A stretch of 64,000 nucleotides of DNA from Monomorium pharaonis (taxonomy: Eukaryota; Arthropoda; Insecta; Hymenoptera; Formicidae): positions 18,861,686-18,925,685 of the forward strand of contig NC_050476.1 of the NCBI RefSeq assembly GCF_013373865.1. The letters run 5' to 3'. Made by a program: the position numbers and the translations under genes. The number at the start of each line of letters is the position of its first letter. Within the stretch, counting starts at the first letter, position 1. The notes under the pieces are model-generated. The model had not been told where the DNA came from. It saw nothing but the letters and a program-made list of their open reading frames with translations, and ran no database searches. This document shows, piece after piece, positions 1-13,234 of this stretch.

Positions 1-514
1 TAAGCATTTATATATTTTTTTTCTTTGAAAACCAAGTGTTTTTCTTTATTTTAATGTAGAATTTATCTTATTATTCTTTTTATTCTTCTAAAAAATCAAG
101 AGTACGAGATATTTCATAATTTTATGTCAAAGTATAAACTATAATATATTTCATAAACTATTAATTTTTTGATACTTTATCTTAATTTTTTTATATGCAG
201 AATAAATAGAACAATCTTATTACGTTAAAAAAGATCATATAATTCCTTTTTTAAAATAGCAATAAAGTTGAAAAATTAGTTTTTTCAAACATTGATTTTA
301 CTCTCTCATTTGTCCTCCTTTCCATAAATCTTTTATCTGAATATTTTTTCATCTTCCATATTTTTCAAAGTATTCAATCTATTAAATTTAATTTTTTTAC
401 TTATTTAATTTTTTAAATTCTATTATATCCATTATAACATTATTATATCAATCAGGTGATTTGTGATCTGGTGATTGTGGAGAGATTAGGAGGAGCTGCT
501 CTTCCTTGATAACA
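1..514. other. AT-rich 5' flank of the NXF gene
   Basis: No gene is visible here. The stretch is strongly AT-rich. A possible 3' splice site ends in AG at 454-455 after a T-rich tract, which could be the end of a 5' UTR intron of the NXF gene. It cannot extend the coding region, because the NXF frame meets a TGA at 464-466. Confidence 0.5.
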
Positions 515-2149
515 ATGGCATCACCAACAAAGTCTGAGGCGAAGCTGACGGCAACGATAGATCAGACTTCATGGGAGCCGTACCGGATTACATACATGAA
601 ACCAGCTTTCGACAGCCTCGAGATGACTCTCGCATGTCGCAAGGACATCTGGCACAAGTTTATCGTCTTCAACGGCGGCCTATATATGCGCACCGATGTC
701 CTACGTGCCTTCGTAAACGCTTGTGAACCGGCACTTCTAATACCGATCATGTACACCGTCGAAAACAACAATAAGACTACGTTCCTTGCCAAGTGCGCCA
801 GCAACGCTATCGAAAACCTTGTGAAGCAGGGGCTATGCGTGACGTTGCCGGGTGGCCAAGAACTGTATATGGACATCGTTCTCGGTTATCTCAGCGGACA
901 GGAGCTGCAGGTGAACACAAACAAGATCATCGCAGAAGCTTTGCACACCCGATACGAGCCGATAAGAAAGGTGTTCAATCTGGACAACTTCGAGAATGAA
1001 AAGGCGCTTGGCTCGATATTCTGCCCAATCTCCATACCAAAGATCTTCGATCTGGTGCTGCGCTGCAGCAAGGTGGGCATCATGAGTAACAACCGCGAGG
1101 CCGTTGGTGGGCGGCTGCCAGTCCGCGAGCTCAGCCTGCGATACAATAAGCTCACGGCGATTATCCTATTTGACAAATTCTTCAGTTACCACTTGACCAA
1201 GCTGGATCTGCGCCACAATCAGATCTTGGACGTGGAGTATCTGCGTTACTTCTCCGAGTTCAAGATAAGCGAACTCTGGCTAGATGGAAATCCACTGTGC
1301 ACCAGGTATATCAACTCTCAGGACTACATACAGGCAGTGAAGAACGTTTTCCCGCATTTGCAAAAACTCGACGGAGTCGTCATAGGAATGGAGCAAAAGT
1401 TCGTACCGAATGTACAAAACTATTATCTTGGCAACGGATCGAGGATACCTCTGATCAGGCAGTTTGTCAAACACTTCTTCACACTGTACGATCAAGAGGA
1501 TAGAATAGTTATGCACGGCCTATACGACAAGAACGCATTCTACTCCATGACGCTAGGCAGTATAACGAATCACGCACACAAAGAGATTATGAAGACGTTT
1601 TCCACGAACAGAAATCTGTTGAAATTCGCCGACTACGCCAAGTGTCATGAGTTCCTATTCTGTGGACCTGAGAAAATAATCGCCGCGCTGCAGCGGCAAC
1701 CACCGACGATGCATGATCTCAAGACGATTCAAATCGACCTGTTGCACGAAGACGATAATCACCTGGTCATCTCTGTACAAGGACTGTTCGCATTTCGACC
1801 AATGATCTATCCGCCTATGTTGTACAATAGAACCTTCGTTATCGTGCGAAAGGAGGACAACGAGTATGCCATCGTTAACGATCAGTATTACATCGATGGT
1901 ACGCCCGCCAATGCGGGTAATGAGATGAAATTTGATCCGAGACCCGTGCCCAAATTTACTCCAATGGTACTCAGCGTGTCAGAGAAGGAGCAACTGCTTA
2001 GATTTTTACGTGAACTTACAACGATGAATATTCGATATTGTTATAAATATCTTGAAGATGCGGAATGGGATATAAGAACCGCGATCACTACATTTATGAA
2101 ACATTATTCGGTCAATGACGTCCCTCCCAAAGCTTTTGAGTCAACATAG
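515..2149 (+). CDS. Nxf1-like: Nuclear RNA export factor, NXF/TAP family, intronless
   Basis: Predicted mRNA export receptor that carries mRNPs through nuclear pores, in known family members as a heterodimer with NXT1/p15. The 544-residue frame has the family order: a TAP-type RNA-binding RRM at about 45-123 (starts near DIWHKFIV), leucine-rich repeats at about 185-290 (ELSLRYNKL, LDLRHNQI, LWLDGNPL), an NTF2-like domain at about 310-480 (IRQFVKHFFTLYD) and a C-terminal UBA-like TAP-C domain (WDIRTAITTFMKHY). The Arg/Gly-rich N-terminal tail of long NXF1 proteins is short or absent. ATG 515 was chosen because the frame has a TGA at 464-466 and no earlier ATG after it. The whole protein is one exon, while most neighbours are multi-exon, so it may be an old retrocopy or a paralog. 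Family assignment is firm; whether it is the main NXF1 or a paralog is open. Confidence 0.9.
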   Translation: MASPTKSEAKLTATIDQTSWEPYRITYMKPAFDSLEMTLACRKDIWHKFIVFNGGLYMRTDVLRAFVNACEPALLIPIMYTVENNNKTTFLAKCASNAIENLVKQGLCVTLPGGQELYMDIVLGYLSGQELQVNTNKIIAEALHTRYEPIRKVFNLDNFENEKALGSIFCPISIPKIFDLVLRCSKVGIMSNNREAVGGRLPVRELSLRYNKLTAIILFDKFFSYHLTKLDLRHNQILDVEYLRYFSEFKISELWLDGNPLCTRYINSQDYIQAVKNVFPHLQKLDGVVIGMEQKFVPNVQNYYLGNGSRIPLIRQFVKHFFTLYDQEDRIVMHGLYDKNAFYSMTLGSITNHAHKEIMKTFSTNRNLLKFADYAKCHEFLFCGPEKIIAALQRQPPTMHDLKTIQIDLLHEDDNHLVISVQGLFAFRPMIYPPMLYNRTFVIVRKEDNEYAIVNDQYYIDGTPANAGNEMKFDPRPVPKFTPMVLSVSEKEQLLRFLRELTTMNIRYCYKYLEDAEWDIRTAITTFMKHYSVNDVPPKAFEST

Positions 2150-2314
2150 GACTATATTGGAATTTGAAAATATTTCAGAAAATAGTTTTACATAAATAAC
2201 TTTGTAAATATATATATATATATGTTGTTTGTAAAAGAAAATACACATAAAATTTCGTATTGTTATTTATATTTAAATAATTGCGTTACTGATATCTTAT
2301 GATATAGATGATCC

Positions 2315-2320
2315 TTTATT
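2315..2320 (-). terminator. Polyadenylation signal AATAAA, likely IntS1
   Basis: The minus strand reads AATAAA about 110 bases after the IntS1 stop at 2430. With the plus-strand signal at 2341 it implies that the two convergent 3' UTRs overlap or abut. Confidence 0.45.
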
Positions 2321-2340
2321 AAACATGTTGGAAGGAAACA

Positions 2341-2346
2341 AATAAA
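2341..2346 (+). terminator. Polyadenylation signal AATAAA, likely NXF
   Basis: AATAAA lies 192 bases after the NXF stop codon and is the first canonical signal on the plus strand after that gene. Confidence 0.5.
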
Positions 2347-2429
2347 GTTTTCTCCGCCGTTCTATTTTAATTGTAAAAAAGTCTTACGCGTAATATTTAC
2401 AAAACTACACAGACTAATAGTTTTAGATG

Positions 2430-5400
2430 TTAACAACCTTGCTGCGTATTCAATAAAGCTATAGTCTTGGTGATGTAAGGTATCGTGTTGACGTTTGAGT
2501 TTACTCCCAATTCGAACACTCTCTGCATCAATGGTAAAGCATGTTCTAAAATAAAAAAGAGAAAGATAAATTTATAAGGTTGTAACATTATTGCATCTCA
2601 ATATCCAAATATAAGTTGTAGCAATAAAGAGGTAAAACATTGGAAAATAATATAATTATGTATTATAAAATTATGTATTGTATATATTTTATATTATACT
2701 TATTAATAATATAAAATATATACAATACATAATTTTATAATCATGATTATAAAATGCATTTATAACAAATCGTTATATACATATTTAAAAAAAATTATAC
2801 TTAAAAATTATCAAAAGTAAATACTTCAACGTTTTAAAAATAATATATATTTAAATATTTACTAATAGTCTATACTTAATATGCCAGTAAATAAGCGGTA
2901 ATATATCAAAACGTTATTAAAATGAAGAATTTCTATAAAAATTTTAATAACGATCTTGTTAACTCGGTTTTACCTTGCATGCATAACACGATATCCGGCA
3001 GTTTTTCTAAAGCTGATAAAAGAACATCTGCTCTGTGACTGTCGAGGCAGCGTTGAAACGCGGACAATATGTTCGCGTTCGATGCGGGACGATGCTTCAG
3101 TGCTCTAGCGAGTAGATTGTGAGCGAGTGTTCTGATGTTACCCTGTGGCGATACAAGCAGTTCGGCTATATTGTCTGTTATGGGGTCTAAAACTGAAGGT
3201 TTTCGTATCGATACATGATCGATCTCTTGAAGCGCGTTGAGTACATCTGCAGAGAATAAAATAATCACATTAAGATAATTCTCTCGTATTATGTTGTTAG
3301 AATACTTATGCGAATATATAGAGATTAACTCGCGAGTTTTTATGATCGAAGTGACCATAAATGGCAATATTACATCATAATGTGCCTTTATTATACTGTC
3401 CTATAGATTTTACAGCTTCAAAATAGGGTAGACAGTAGATAGTATAGAAAAGGACAGAGAGTAGATAGTCTCGTAGAATCTTTAGATGCGTTTCACCTTG
3501 TTTATTGAATAAATATTAAACATGAACAAATGACGCTCGCAAGCGTTGTGAGCATTAAGTAAAACGTACCCCTTTATCTTTTACCGAGGCTACGTTCCAA
3601 AATTTACTGCCAGTACTGAAAATCTACAGTACACATAACATGAACCATAGACTTTCAGTACTGGCAGTGAATTTCGAAACGCAGTCTGAGAATAAACTCT
3701 ATTAAATCAGAATGTTTAATAAAATATATTATTTATCGTACCTTCACCATGCATTTTAGTGAGTATAGGCAATATCGATTGCCAATGTTGCGGAAAAGTG
3801 GGCTCCGGAGGATGTAGCGCAGGAGGTACGGTGATTAAAATGTCATCTACATCTTCTCCTTCCCGCGGTATCGGTATCCCCGACACGAGTGTCCTCAAAG
3901 CGGGTACATTTGAATAATTTATCTGCAACTCACTGTATACACACGTATATATAAACTATACATGAAACACAAAATGTAAAATGTAATCAAACAAATTACT
4001 TGCAACCGCCCATAAGAAATGACTTACTGTAAAACAAGTGCATGTTTCTGAAGATATTTCAATGCTCGTTGCGGATCGTGCAATATGTACGACTGTAGTA
4101 GTGACACAAATCTATTCACTAAGTTGACGAGGTCTTTCATATACCCATAATTCTATGAACAAAATAAAGTATAACATGGAACGATTATTGGTTTGTTTTT
4201 GAAGTGACGAGAAGCAACAAAAGGTACTGAGAAAACTCTATAGTAATTAATGAAAAACTAAATCATTTGGTCTTTTTCTTTTAAGTTAATAAATTTTTTA
4301 AAATACAATTTAAAAACTAAATCTCTTAAATAGTATTTTACAATAATTAAATACAATTTCTTTGTGTAATTAATTCACATTATTGTCTTAAATCCATCAT
4401 TTTAATGTCCGTTAAACGACACTGCGCTTATGTAATTGACTATACAAATTGTAATATACCTGAAAACATTGGAAATAATTTTCCAAGGTATTCTCTAATG
4501 CAGTTTCATGTTGTTTGTTAAATAGATGCGGCTGCAATAGCTCCAATAACCCCATAACTTGTTGGAAAAGATTTAAATGATGACCCGATCTAAACTGACT
4601 GAAATCGAGATAGCATCTTCCCATCAAGGAGGACGCCAACATCGGCAGTTGCCGCAGGACCAATATAGGATGTACTGCAGCCATCTTTCTCGCACAAAGT
4701 TCGAATTCCTGAGATTTGGAATTCCATGACTTTTGTCTAGAGGTCGCTGCCAGAGCCGTCAACAAAGAATGGCTCATGCAGTCGAGCACCGAGCCTGTCC
4801 AGTCAGTTATCCTCGCACCGTCGACGAATTTGTTCACCTGGAAGATGTCGAGGTAACAAATAACTTTCGGAATTTTCATATACATGTGAAGTAGAAACTG
4901 ATGTGCCATATCAGCCGAGTCTGCACTGAAAATTAAATACAATTATTTCACTTAAATGCATCAAGACAATACATCGTAAAACATATGATTACAAAAATTC
5001 GTACTCAGTATTATCCATCATACGTTTCGCTAAATAGTTAACCACGTTAGAAATTAGACTGTCCTCAGTGGATATACAATGTAAGAGTAGATCGAGTCTG
5101 ATGTCCATCCTCGCTAAGGCGGCATTTCTGTTCTGCATTTTGCAGATAATAACAGCTTCGGACACTAGATACGCTACTAGCGTAAGGAGCTGCCGTTCTT
5201 CCAACAGCAGAATATTTTCAGGAACGTAATGCTTCGGCGTGAACTTGTCCCGGCCCTGCCACAATTTAGGATTACAAGTCAAGGCCCATAAAAAGTCCAA
5301 AACAGCAGTAGGATCGTATCTACAATATATTGTAATCGTAAATATAAGTATTTAAAAAATGTTGGTTAAAGTCGACTTGAAAACCATTATATTTATATTC

Positions 5401-8400
5401 GTAATAGAAAATGTGTCACAAACAAATAAAAACTGAGATTACTGGCAAAATAAACGGAAGAGTTCCGCTCTACTCACCCGTCGTCACATCTATCTAACAA
5501 ATGCCCGACACATTTGTACAAGGTCGTCCAACTTGCTCTGTGCGTCAACAGCGTCAACAAATAAGGTCTGCAGGAGTGTGAGCTCACGACGTTGTTGTCG
5601 ATGTTGATGTGCACCTTTGCTTTACCGAATAGCAGCTTCATTTGGAGATTCGGACAAATGCCAATCAGCTCAGGCTCCACAGAAGCCAGCCAGTCAATTA
5701 GCAATCCGGTACGAGGTTTCAACGCGCCCTCGTTACTGTCACTGACCAATAATCTCGCCATGGCCTCGACTAAGTCATCATTCTTCTGCTGCTTCAAACA
5801 GAGATCCAGCAGTCTTCGGCCCACGGCTTCCAAATTCAAAGGATCCGTACCCTCCAATATCGAGCCGGGGCTCTCGCCGCGACTCTGCATCAGCATTGAC
5901 AGTTCCGCGCGTTGCGGCGTCTTTGTCAGCTGCACATTAGCGAAATCTCGCAGGATCGAGAGAACTGGCGCCTTCACGTCTCCTATCAACGATATCAGGT
6001 TTAAACACATGTTACGCGCCAATTCAATCACGTGCTTCGATGTCGACGGCCTCTTAAGTGGCAGCAGAATCACGCGCATCAGCGTGCAGGAATACTGTGG
6101 CATATGCACAAGCGAGGCCAGAAACTGCTTGACCTGCATAGAACTAAGAACACTGCATATGTGTTGTATCGCTAACACCACTGCACCGCTCTCCTTTACA
6201 CATGATCTCTGCAGATCTTTTGCCAGAGTCTTGTGCAAACGCCGGTAAGCATCCATTTTCTGATTCATCGGAATATTCTCGATGAAGAGACGATTTATCA
6301 AATGCGGCACGTCGGTCTTAACAGAGCACTGTATGACGGACTGCTTCTGCACCGTGGCACTGATCGGTAATGGTTGCTGCAATCTCCCAATTGGCAGGAT
6401 ATTCTCGTCTGGCAACTGCGGTTCCAGCAATTGCAATACCTGGACAAACACTAATCCACCCGTGGCGCCCCTTCGATGTTGTACCTCGACTAATTGCGCC
6501 ATATACGTTTTGTCCAACACCGCCTCGCCAACGGAGCCTGGATCGATCTGGACACCCGCGTCGAGCGTGTGAAGCAGCTTGCTCATCGACGATACGGGTA
6601 TGCCAAAACTTTGAATAAAAAGTACCAATTGCTGGGGCTCCAGATCCTTCAGGGCAGCGTCCACCAAACGGGGCACATTACTTCGGATCATTCTTAACTT
6701 TAACCAATCAGGTATAAGCAGCGCTTCTTCGCTAGTATCTACAAGGAAAGCTTTTGGTTGTTCCGTTAAAGGAAACCAAGTTTCCAGCAAATTATTGAAT
6801 AATGGATCATCTTTCGACGTATCGTACGTTAACAGTATAATCATAGCATGCACCACAAGGATATGCATGGTGCATTCTTCGCCATTACTCCATTGAACCA
6901 AGATCTGATCTTGGCTTTCGGACCACTGGTAACCTTCCCCTCTAGGCGATCGCGCTTTCTCAAGATAGTTACAGAAGATCGCCATGAAGGAGTGCAACGT
7001 TTGCTTGGCTCGTACATTATCGCTTTCAAGTTGAGGCAGAATGGCCGCGATAATGGTGCTACGCTCGACGACCAATTGAGAAATCTCGTTGGCCAGATCG
7101 GTCAAGTCGGGCAAATCATCATCGGCGGTGTGCACGGCCAGATATGATATGTAAGTGTGCACGAGATCCGGGCTATTTTCAACCTGACAAGCACCACGTA
7201 ACGCTGTGGAAACCAGTGAACGTACAGATAAAAAGTGAGGTATCGACGGCAATTTTCGTAGAAGCCAAGTTTCTCTAAAAGAAAAAAAAACAATCATCAA
7301 AATGTCATAATTTCTTTTAATACATTTATAAGAACGTACTTTTCGTTTTCTCCATCGATTTCCATACTTTCATCCTCAAGGGGAATTGAATCCAGAACCA
7401 TCTTGAGTCCGGTGATCGCTTGGACCCGGCTGCTACTCTGCTGGCTACTCAGTCTCCTCAAGAAATACTCCAAAACTTCATATGCATGCTGCTGATCCTG
7501 ATTGGGATCGGTTAACAGTGTCTGAAGATGTGCAAGCAGCTGTTGCTGTCTGGGCTGTTTTTCGACTGTCTGCGGACTAGTCGATAATAAGTATTCACAG
7601 AGACATTGCACTGGCAATTGGCTCAGAGAACCTTCGCTGTTCTGCACAAGATCCGCCAACCATGGCATGCTCTGCGATGTGCTCTGCTGTTGCCTTTGAA
7701 TGATATCCAACAAAAAGTCCGGTTTACGCGATCGACAAAGCAGATGGCCCAGTCTATGAGATGTATTTAACAATTGTATCTGTTCGAGCACAGCCAGTGG
7801 TGGTCTTCTGGCAATTCCCGTTGGCTCCATGGTGATCAATTGCGACAGCAAGAAACTATTCTGCTCGGATAGCTGAATCCTGGTCGACGCTGCGGCCAAA
7901 TGCGATTCGTATTCCAATATCTGTTGTTTCTCATGACTTTCAACCTGCATTTCTTTCGCACGTTCTTGTTCGATTATCTCCGGCAGAGCCATAGTCGGCG
8001 GTGGATATGAAAAATGACTGCAAGACGAACATTTTATTGAAAATACTGAGTTAGTAATAATCTAAAATTAATGTATCTACAGCAATGATTTTTAAAAGTT
8101 ATTAACTCACTTTGTGATGCACATTTCCATCAGTGTCCTCAATATGGGATAACGCCTCCATCCTAATGCACCAATCGTAGATGGATTGTGAGCAGCTAAA
8201 ATTAACAACATTGTCCAGCCTTTCCAATAAAGATTAGCTATTGCCAATGTCGGTGGTAGATACCTATAAACCAAACGTATAAGTTAAATTGTAGCTGTAA
8301 ATATAATATATATGGTAAATGATTCAATTATTGACAATATTTTAAATATGAAAATTCAATCTTAAATGCTTTTTTGAATATATAAATTATATTATCACGT

Positions 8401-9542
8401 AACTGTATTTAATTTTACTTTAAAAACTCTATTTATTATTTTATTTCATTATAACATTTCATTACAAGTAAAAATAAAATTTTAATCTTCTAATTTAAGA
8501 AAACATTTAAGATCGGATTTCCAGTATTTGAGAAACTGTCACTAATTGACAAAGTCGATTAAGTTAATATTTTTTATTAACTAAATTAAATTAATGGTTA
8601 ATAAAATTAAATTTACTTACATTAAAAATTAAATAGAAAACGCAATTAAAAATTGTGTCAAGATTGAATTAAGTTAAATTATAAGTTCATTTTGAAAACA
8701 TTAAATTAAAATATTATATATATTTAAAATATTATATATATTTAAAATATTATATATATTTAAAATATTATATATTTTTTTAAACTAGTTACTTTAGAAA
8801 TAAAACAATTACAATATGGATTATCAAACAAAATTACATAAACTTAATACTTTACTTTGTATTAAGTTTATGTAAAATAACAAAGAAATATTTTTAGTGA
8901 TACATATTTTAGTGATACAAATAAGTGATACATATTATTTTCTTTTACAATTTTTGGTTTATATTTGTAGATAAACTTTTAAAAAAGTTAAAATTTATTC
9001 ACTTTTTAATTTTACTACTTAACTTTTAATTTTTTAATTAGTTATGACCCAACCTTGCTAATTGGGCCATTTACCTTACACAGAGACTTACTCGGCAGGT
9101 ATGTTTATTGTTCCTGGTGGCTGATAAATGCTGAGATTAAAAATAAGCTCAATTATATCCATTTTATCAATCTGTAACATTGGAAAATTCTCTGTCGAAT
9201 TAGCCGCCGCACGTCGAATCAGCAGATCAGCCAACTCTAAGATCTCTGAATGAGTAATTCCATTGTCCTGTAAATAAAAATAGAATAGGGATCGTACCTA
9301 AACAAAATCTTTTAAATCTTATTAATTCTTAAATTTATTTATATCTTAATAATTCTTGAATTTATATATGTTATAATATTATAATATTTATCAACCTTTT
9401 TTATAATTGTTGCCTTAAAATGTTGATGCTTAATTCTGCATGAAATATTATTTTCTTATAGTATATAATATGATGTTCTTATAGTATATAATATATATTA
9501 TGTCGAAGAAGACTAAGGTAAAATCTAAACCCGACGTACATA

Positions 9543-9592
<50 letters not shown>

Positions 9593-12500
9593 TCTTTTTT
9601 TTCAAGTAATTAAAAAATTAATATACTGTCGTGAAGCTAATTGTTCGAACGTATGATATTAGAAGTATTTTATGCTACAAATTCACCAACACAATATTTT
9701 TTCACGGAAAACTCGATTACAACTAAAAACACTGCCATAATTTATTAAAGATATACTTTTCATATGTAGCGTAAAATAAATCAATAGCCTGTGCATCCAA
9801 ATAATTAGTTTCGTATAAAATTATCTTGTTTAAGTTATTAACAGATCAGTAAATTTTTTCAATTTGTGTGTAAATACAAATATGCTTTTAATAATTTTAA
9901 TAACTGGTTTTTGAAATGTATTACTCAGTTTTCACACACATTCTTAATCGAGTTTTATCTAAAGATTATAATATTTAATAAATTTGTAATATAAAAAAAG
10001 TTTACAATATCCTGTGTGTCCTGGCAATTAGTTTTTTATAATTTGTTGTATTTATTGATTATGTTCTTACGTTATTTATATGCGTATATATCGAGATAAT
10101 TTTTTTGTCTCAACAGAATCATCTTACAGATAATGAGTTTAAGTACTCACCTTCGAGTAACCAATCATTAATAGTCTCCACAACGTAGTTTGCAACAATG
10201 GAACCTCAGATACTAGTCGCATGTAAAATACTCTGTCTGACTCTGGTGGCCAATTGTCGAGTTTACAATAGTGCTCGTGAGTTTCTAGGAGCATAATCTT
10301 GTGCATTGCATGCAAGAGTTCATTACGTCCGACGGTATACATCTGCTGTGCCGAGTTCTGCAGCCACATCACAGTCTCATGCTGTATCATGGCTACAAGA
10401 TTTTGAAACTGGTGCAACAGAGCCGCGTCTTTTTTATCTGCGCGTTGCGACAACGTGCCCGCCTCCTTCACCTGCGGACTTATCGCCAGGAGCATGCACA
10501 GGCATAGTAAATCCACTATTGAGATAAACATGCGATCTTTAAACTCAAAGTTCAGCAACTGTTGTGTTATGTCCGATCTCTCGGACATTAACGTGCGTAC
10601 GAAAACGATGAGATTGATGTCGTGACGGCAGACACGCACGATTTCCCTGAGCAACGCACGCAGCGGCCTCAAATAATCCTCGCGATTCATCAGTAGATCT
10701 TGAAAGATCTCCGCGAGCAATCTCGCCGCTTGTTCGGGTAAGGTCTGGAACATTATACCCAGCATGGGCATATTGTTCGGATTACGAGCGTTCGACAACT
10801 CGTTGTAAATTGTGTGCTTTAATATAGTGGCTAAGTTCTCCGGATGCAATCCGATCAGTTCCTTGACACCGTTCAAGTACAGGTTGATCACAGCTTTCGT
10901 CTTCAATCTCATCTTGACCAATTGACTTATGACCTCGACGTCTCTTTGAGTGTGAGACGTGCAATTGTAACAGATGTAAATGAGCAGTTCTTGTGCGGGC
11001 CTCATCAACTTAGGATTGTGTAGCCACACTTCTAGCCGCGGCACGGCAATGTTTCTGATCTCGACAAAGCCGCACGCCGAAGAGAGCAGCTTCAAAAAAT
11101 TTCTCGTTATAGTTTCGGCCTGACGTCTGTTTAACTGCTCCTTTACGGCTTCTAGGACTATCGATTCTATATTCTCCACACAATGGGCGTAACGCGGGCC
11201 CACTGAAAACTCTATCTTCTCCTTGTCCCCAGACAACGACGCTGCTGATGCCGCCGGATCTTCGTCATCCACTGTGGATGGGCTGGGACAATCGCGTTGC
11301 ATTAGTACTGGAAATTCAGGCTGCATGACAGATTTAGGTGGATGCCTTGTATTGAAACTAGTTAATATATTGTCGACAAAACCTTTGCATTCCTCATGGT
11401 CAACCCATATGCGCTCCCCAAGAGCATCTTCGACATACAACTGTACAAATATATAAAGTAATTAAGATATAAAAATTAAGCAGTAAACGATATGCAAGAT
11501 GACAAAAAATATCAGTCACAAAACGTTATGCCTATTAAAATTCTATAAAAAATGTATGTGTTACATCTCAAAATATTAAAAATATAAAAATTTTCTGAAT
11601 TGTTCTATTATTATGTTTGAATATTTGTGTAAAATTTTAATATAATTCTTTTATTAGTTAAAAAGTTATTTATTTTGTTTGCTCTTAACTCCTATGTAAA
11701 ATTATGTTTTTATTACTTATATACAAATTTTATTTAAAAAGTAGTATTATAAATTAAATCATATTTTTTATACATACTAAAATTCTAATATTTGTACAAA
11801 AGTTCATTTAGGTTCATTTATTCGTTATTTAATTAAAAATTATTAACCTAAACTTCGGTTCAGGTTAAAAAAAGTATATTTCTTACATAATTATAGTTTG
11901 AGAGCCAAAATTTGGACTAAAATTTTTATGACTAAAATTTATGATATTGATGTAAAAAAAATACTTCTAAAAAGCTTACAGTTTTAAATTTAATTTTTAG
12001 TTGATGTCGTATAATCAAAATATCCTTAAGTAACTTATATTTGATAAAAAATAAGTTTTAAAAATGTTAATGATTTTCTATACTTAATAAGTAAATAATA
12101 CTTTAAAACACTTCAAATGTAAATTACAAATTTAATAGGCATAAAACTTTGTGGCCGACTATTATGTCGTCCTGTGAAAAATTGCAATTAAATAACAACC
12201 TTCACAAATACTTCCGGCCAATTCTTCTTATCATGAAAACCTTTCATCAAGAGATTCGCAGCGAGTACGGGAACCAGTGGACTCACTTTATTCTTGTAGC
12301 TATTCTGATTATTCTGATCTCTCCTTAGGAGTGATGACAGTGCATGCAAAATGCAATCATTTGAAAAAATAGATGGGCGGATTTTTGCTAAATATAACAA
12401 CCCCATGTAGAGTAATGTGTCAGGCTTCCATCTTTGATTCTTCAATGTCTTGATAGCACCGCATATTATTCCAATCACTTTGTCACCTTCATCATTGTCA

Positions 12501-13234
12501 TTAGCCTCAAGGGCCATGGGTACAAAGTCTGCAGGATCAGTGTCTATAACCAAAACCTCCCATGCTTCTGCGCTAGAAGAAGGTTGCCGTTGATGGGAGC
12601 CAACATGAGCCAACTTAGGCTTCTTCTGTGGGACATACATGAATGATGACCCAGGAGCCTCCTTTTTCCGATCATTACCTATACAATAATTTGAGACAAT
12701 CAGTGAATCATAGTATGTAAATGAGAGAAAGAGAAAGAGAGAGAAAAGTTGAAACAAATAGGAATGAAAAAGGTAAGACAACTCAGACAATCAATATGGA
12801 AAACTATGATAAGAAAGAATGTGACAAGATATTTTAAAAAATTTGTAAATAAAGATTTTAAGAATAAAAACAGATAGAGAATAATATACAGAAAATTTCT
12901 AATCATTAGATACAAGTAAATAAATAGATGAGTGTGATTAAGAATTTTTGTAAACTTTAAGTTCTTTCTTGGCAAAAAAGCTGAGAAATAAATATTCTAT
13001 TCAATAATCTGCAAGTGTAAAAGTACCAATACGAGAAGAGAATATGAGATGGGAAAGTTATTTACCAGAGGATGTAGAACTGCTGCCTGGTTTGGAATGG
13101 ATGACACCTGGTCTGCCTTTAGAGTCAGAGTTATCATTTCGCGAACTCTTTGACCCTAATGCAAACAAATCGGAAGGATGTTGGGCAATTTTATTTTTTG
13201 CTGCCCTGCCAAGTCCAGTCTTTCCACGCTCCAT
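2430..13234 (-). CDS. IntS1: Integrator complex subunit 1, 13 coding exons
   Basis: Scaffold subunit of the Integrator complex, which binds RNA polymerase II in the nucleus, cleaves snRNA 3' ends and terminates paused transcripts. Exons, 5' to 3' on the minus strand: 13234-13066, 12678-12200, 11440-10151, 9267-9092, 8263-8111, 8017-7340, 7274-5478, 5319-5005, 4925-4460, 4152-4028, 3932-3742, 3246-2974, 2545-2430. All junctions are GT-AG and phases agree throughout, giving 2075 residues against about 2190 in human. The recognisable block is in exon 3 (DLLMNREDYLRPLRALLREI). The rest is alpha-helical repeat-like sequence. The N-terminus (MERGKTGLGRAAKNK) is basic and followed by a Ser-rich stretch. 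The protein ends in TIALLNTQQGC. Introns 3 and 4 are long and AT-rich; the others are compact. Confidence 0.93.
3587..3688. mobile_element. MITE-like inverted repeat, family 1, copy 1
   Basis: Arms of about 28 bases at 3594-3621 and 3653-3680 are near-perfect inverted repeats (core TTTACTGCCAGTACTGAAA), and weaker pairing continues outward. It lies in IntS1 intron 11. A diverged copy is at 13837-13953. No coding capacity. Confidence 0.7.
8281..9091. repeat. IntS1 intron 4 with AT-rich dispersed repeat
   Basis: The intron holds no exon. From about 8570 to 9060 it carries an AT-rich repeat also found near 26440-26690, 30180-30910 and 63120-63640; shared blocks include ATTAAGTTTATGTAAAATAA and AAACAATTACAATATGGAT. 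A local array of TATATATTTAAAATAT units is at 8710-8775. The repeat class is not recognised. Confidence 0.5.
9268..10150. other. IntS1 intron 3, AT-rich
   Basis: No exon or RNA gene seen. It contains a TA dinucleotide run at 9549-9591 and a short local duplication near 9460-9500. Confidence 0.6.
9549..9591. repeat. (TA)n microsatellite
   Basis: About 21 uninterrupted TA units inside IntS1 intron 3. Confidence 0.9.
11443..12199. other. IntS1 intron 2, AT-rich
   Basis: No exon, RNA gene or clear inverted repeat seen; sequence is low-complexity AT-rich. Confidence 0.5.

Noticed and set aside
5592..6248. 218-codon open frame on the plus strand
   Set aside because: Antisense shadow of IntS1 exon 7, which has clear homology and splice support.
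12700..12975. 91-codon minus-strand frame rich in Phe and Leu
   Set aside because: Lies in IntS1 intron 1 and reflects T-rich sequence; not in phase with the exons.
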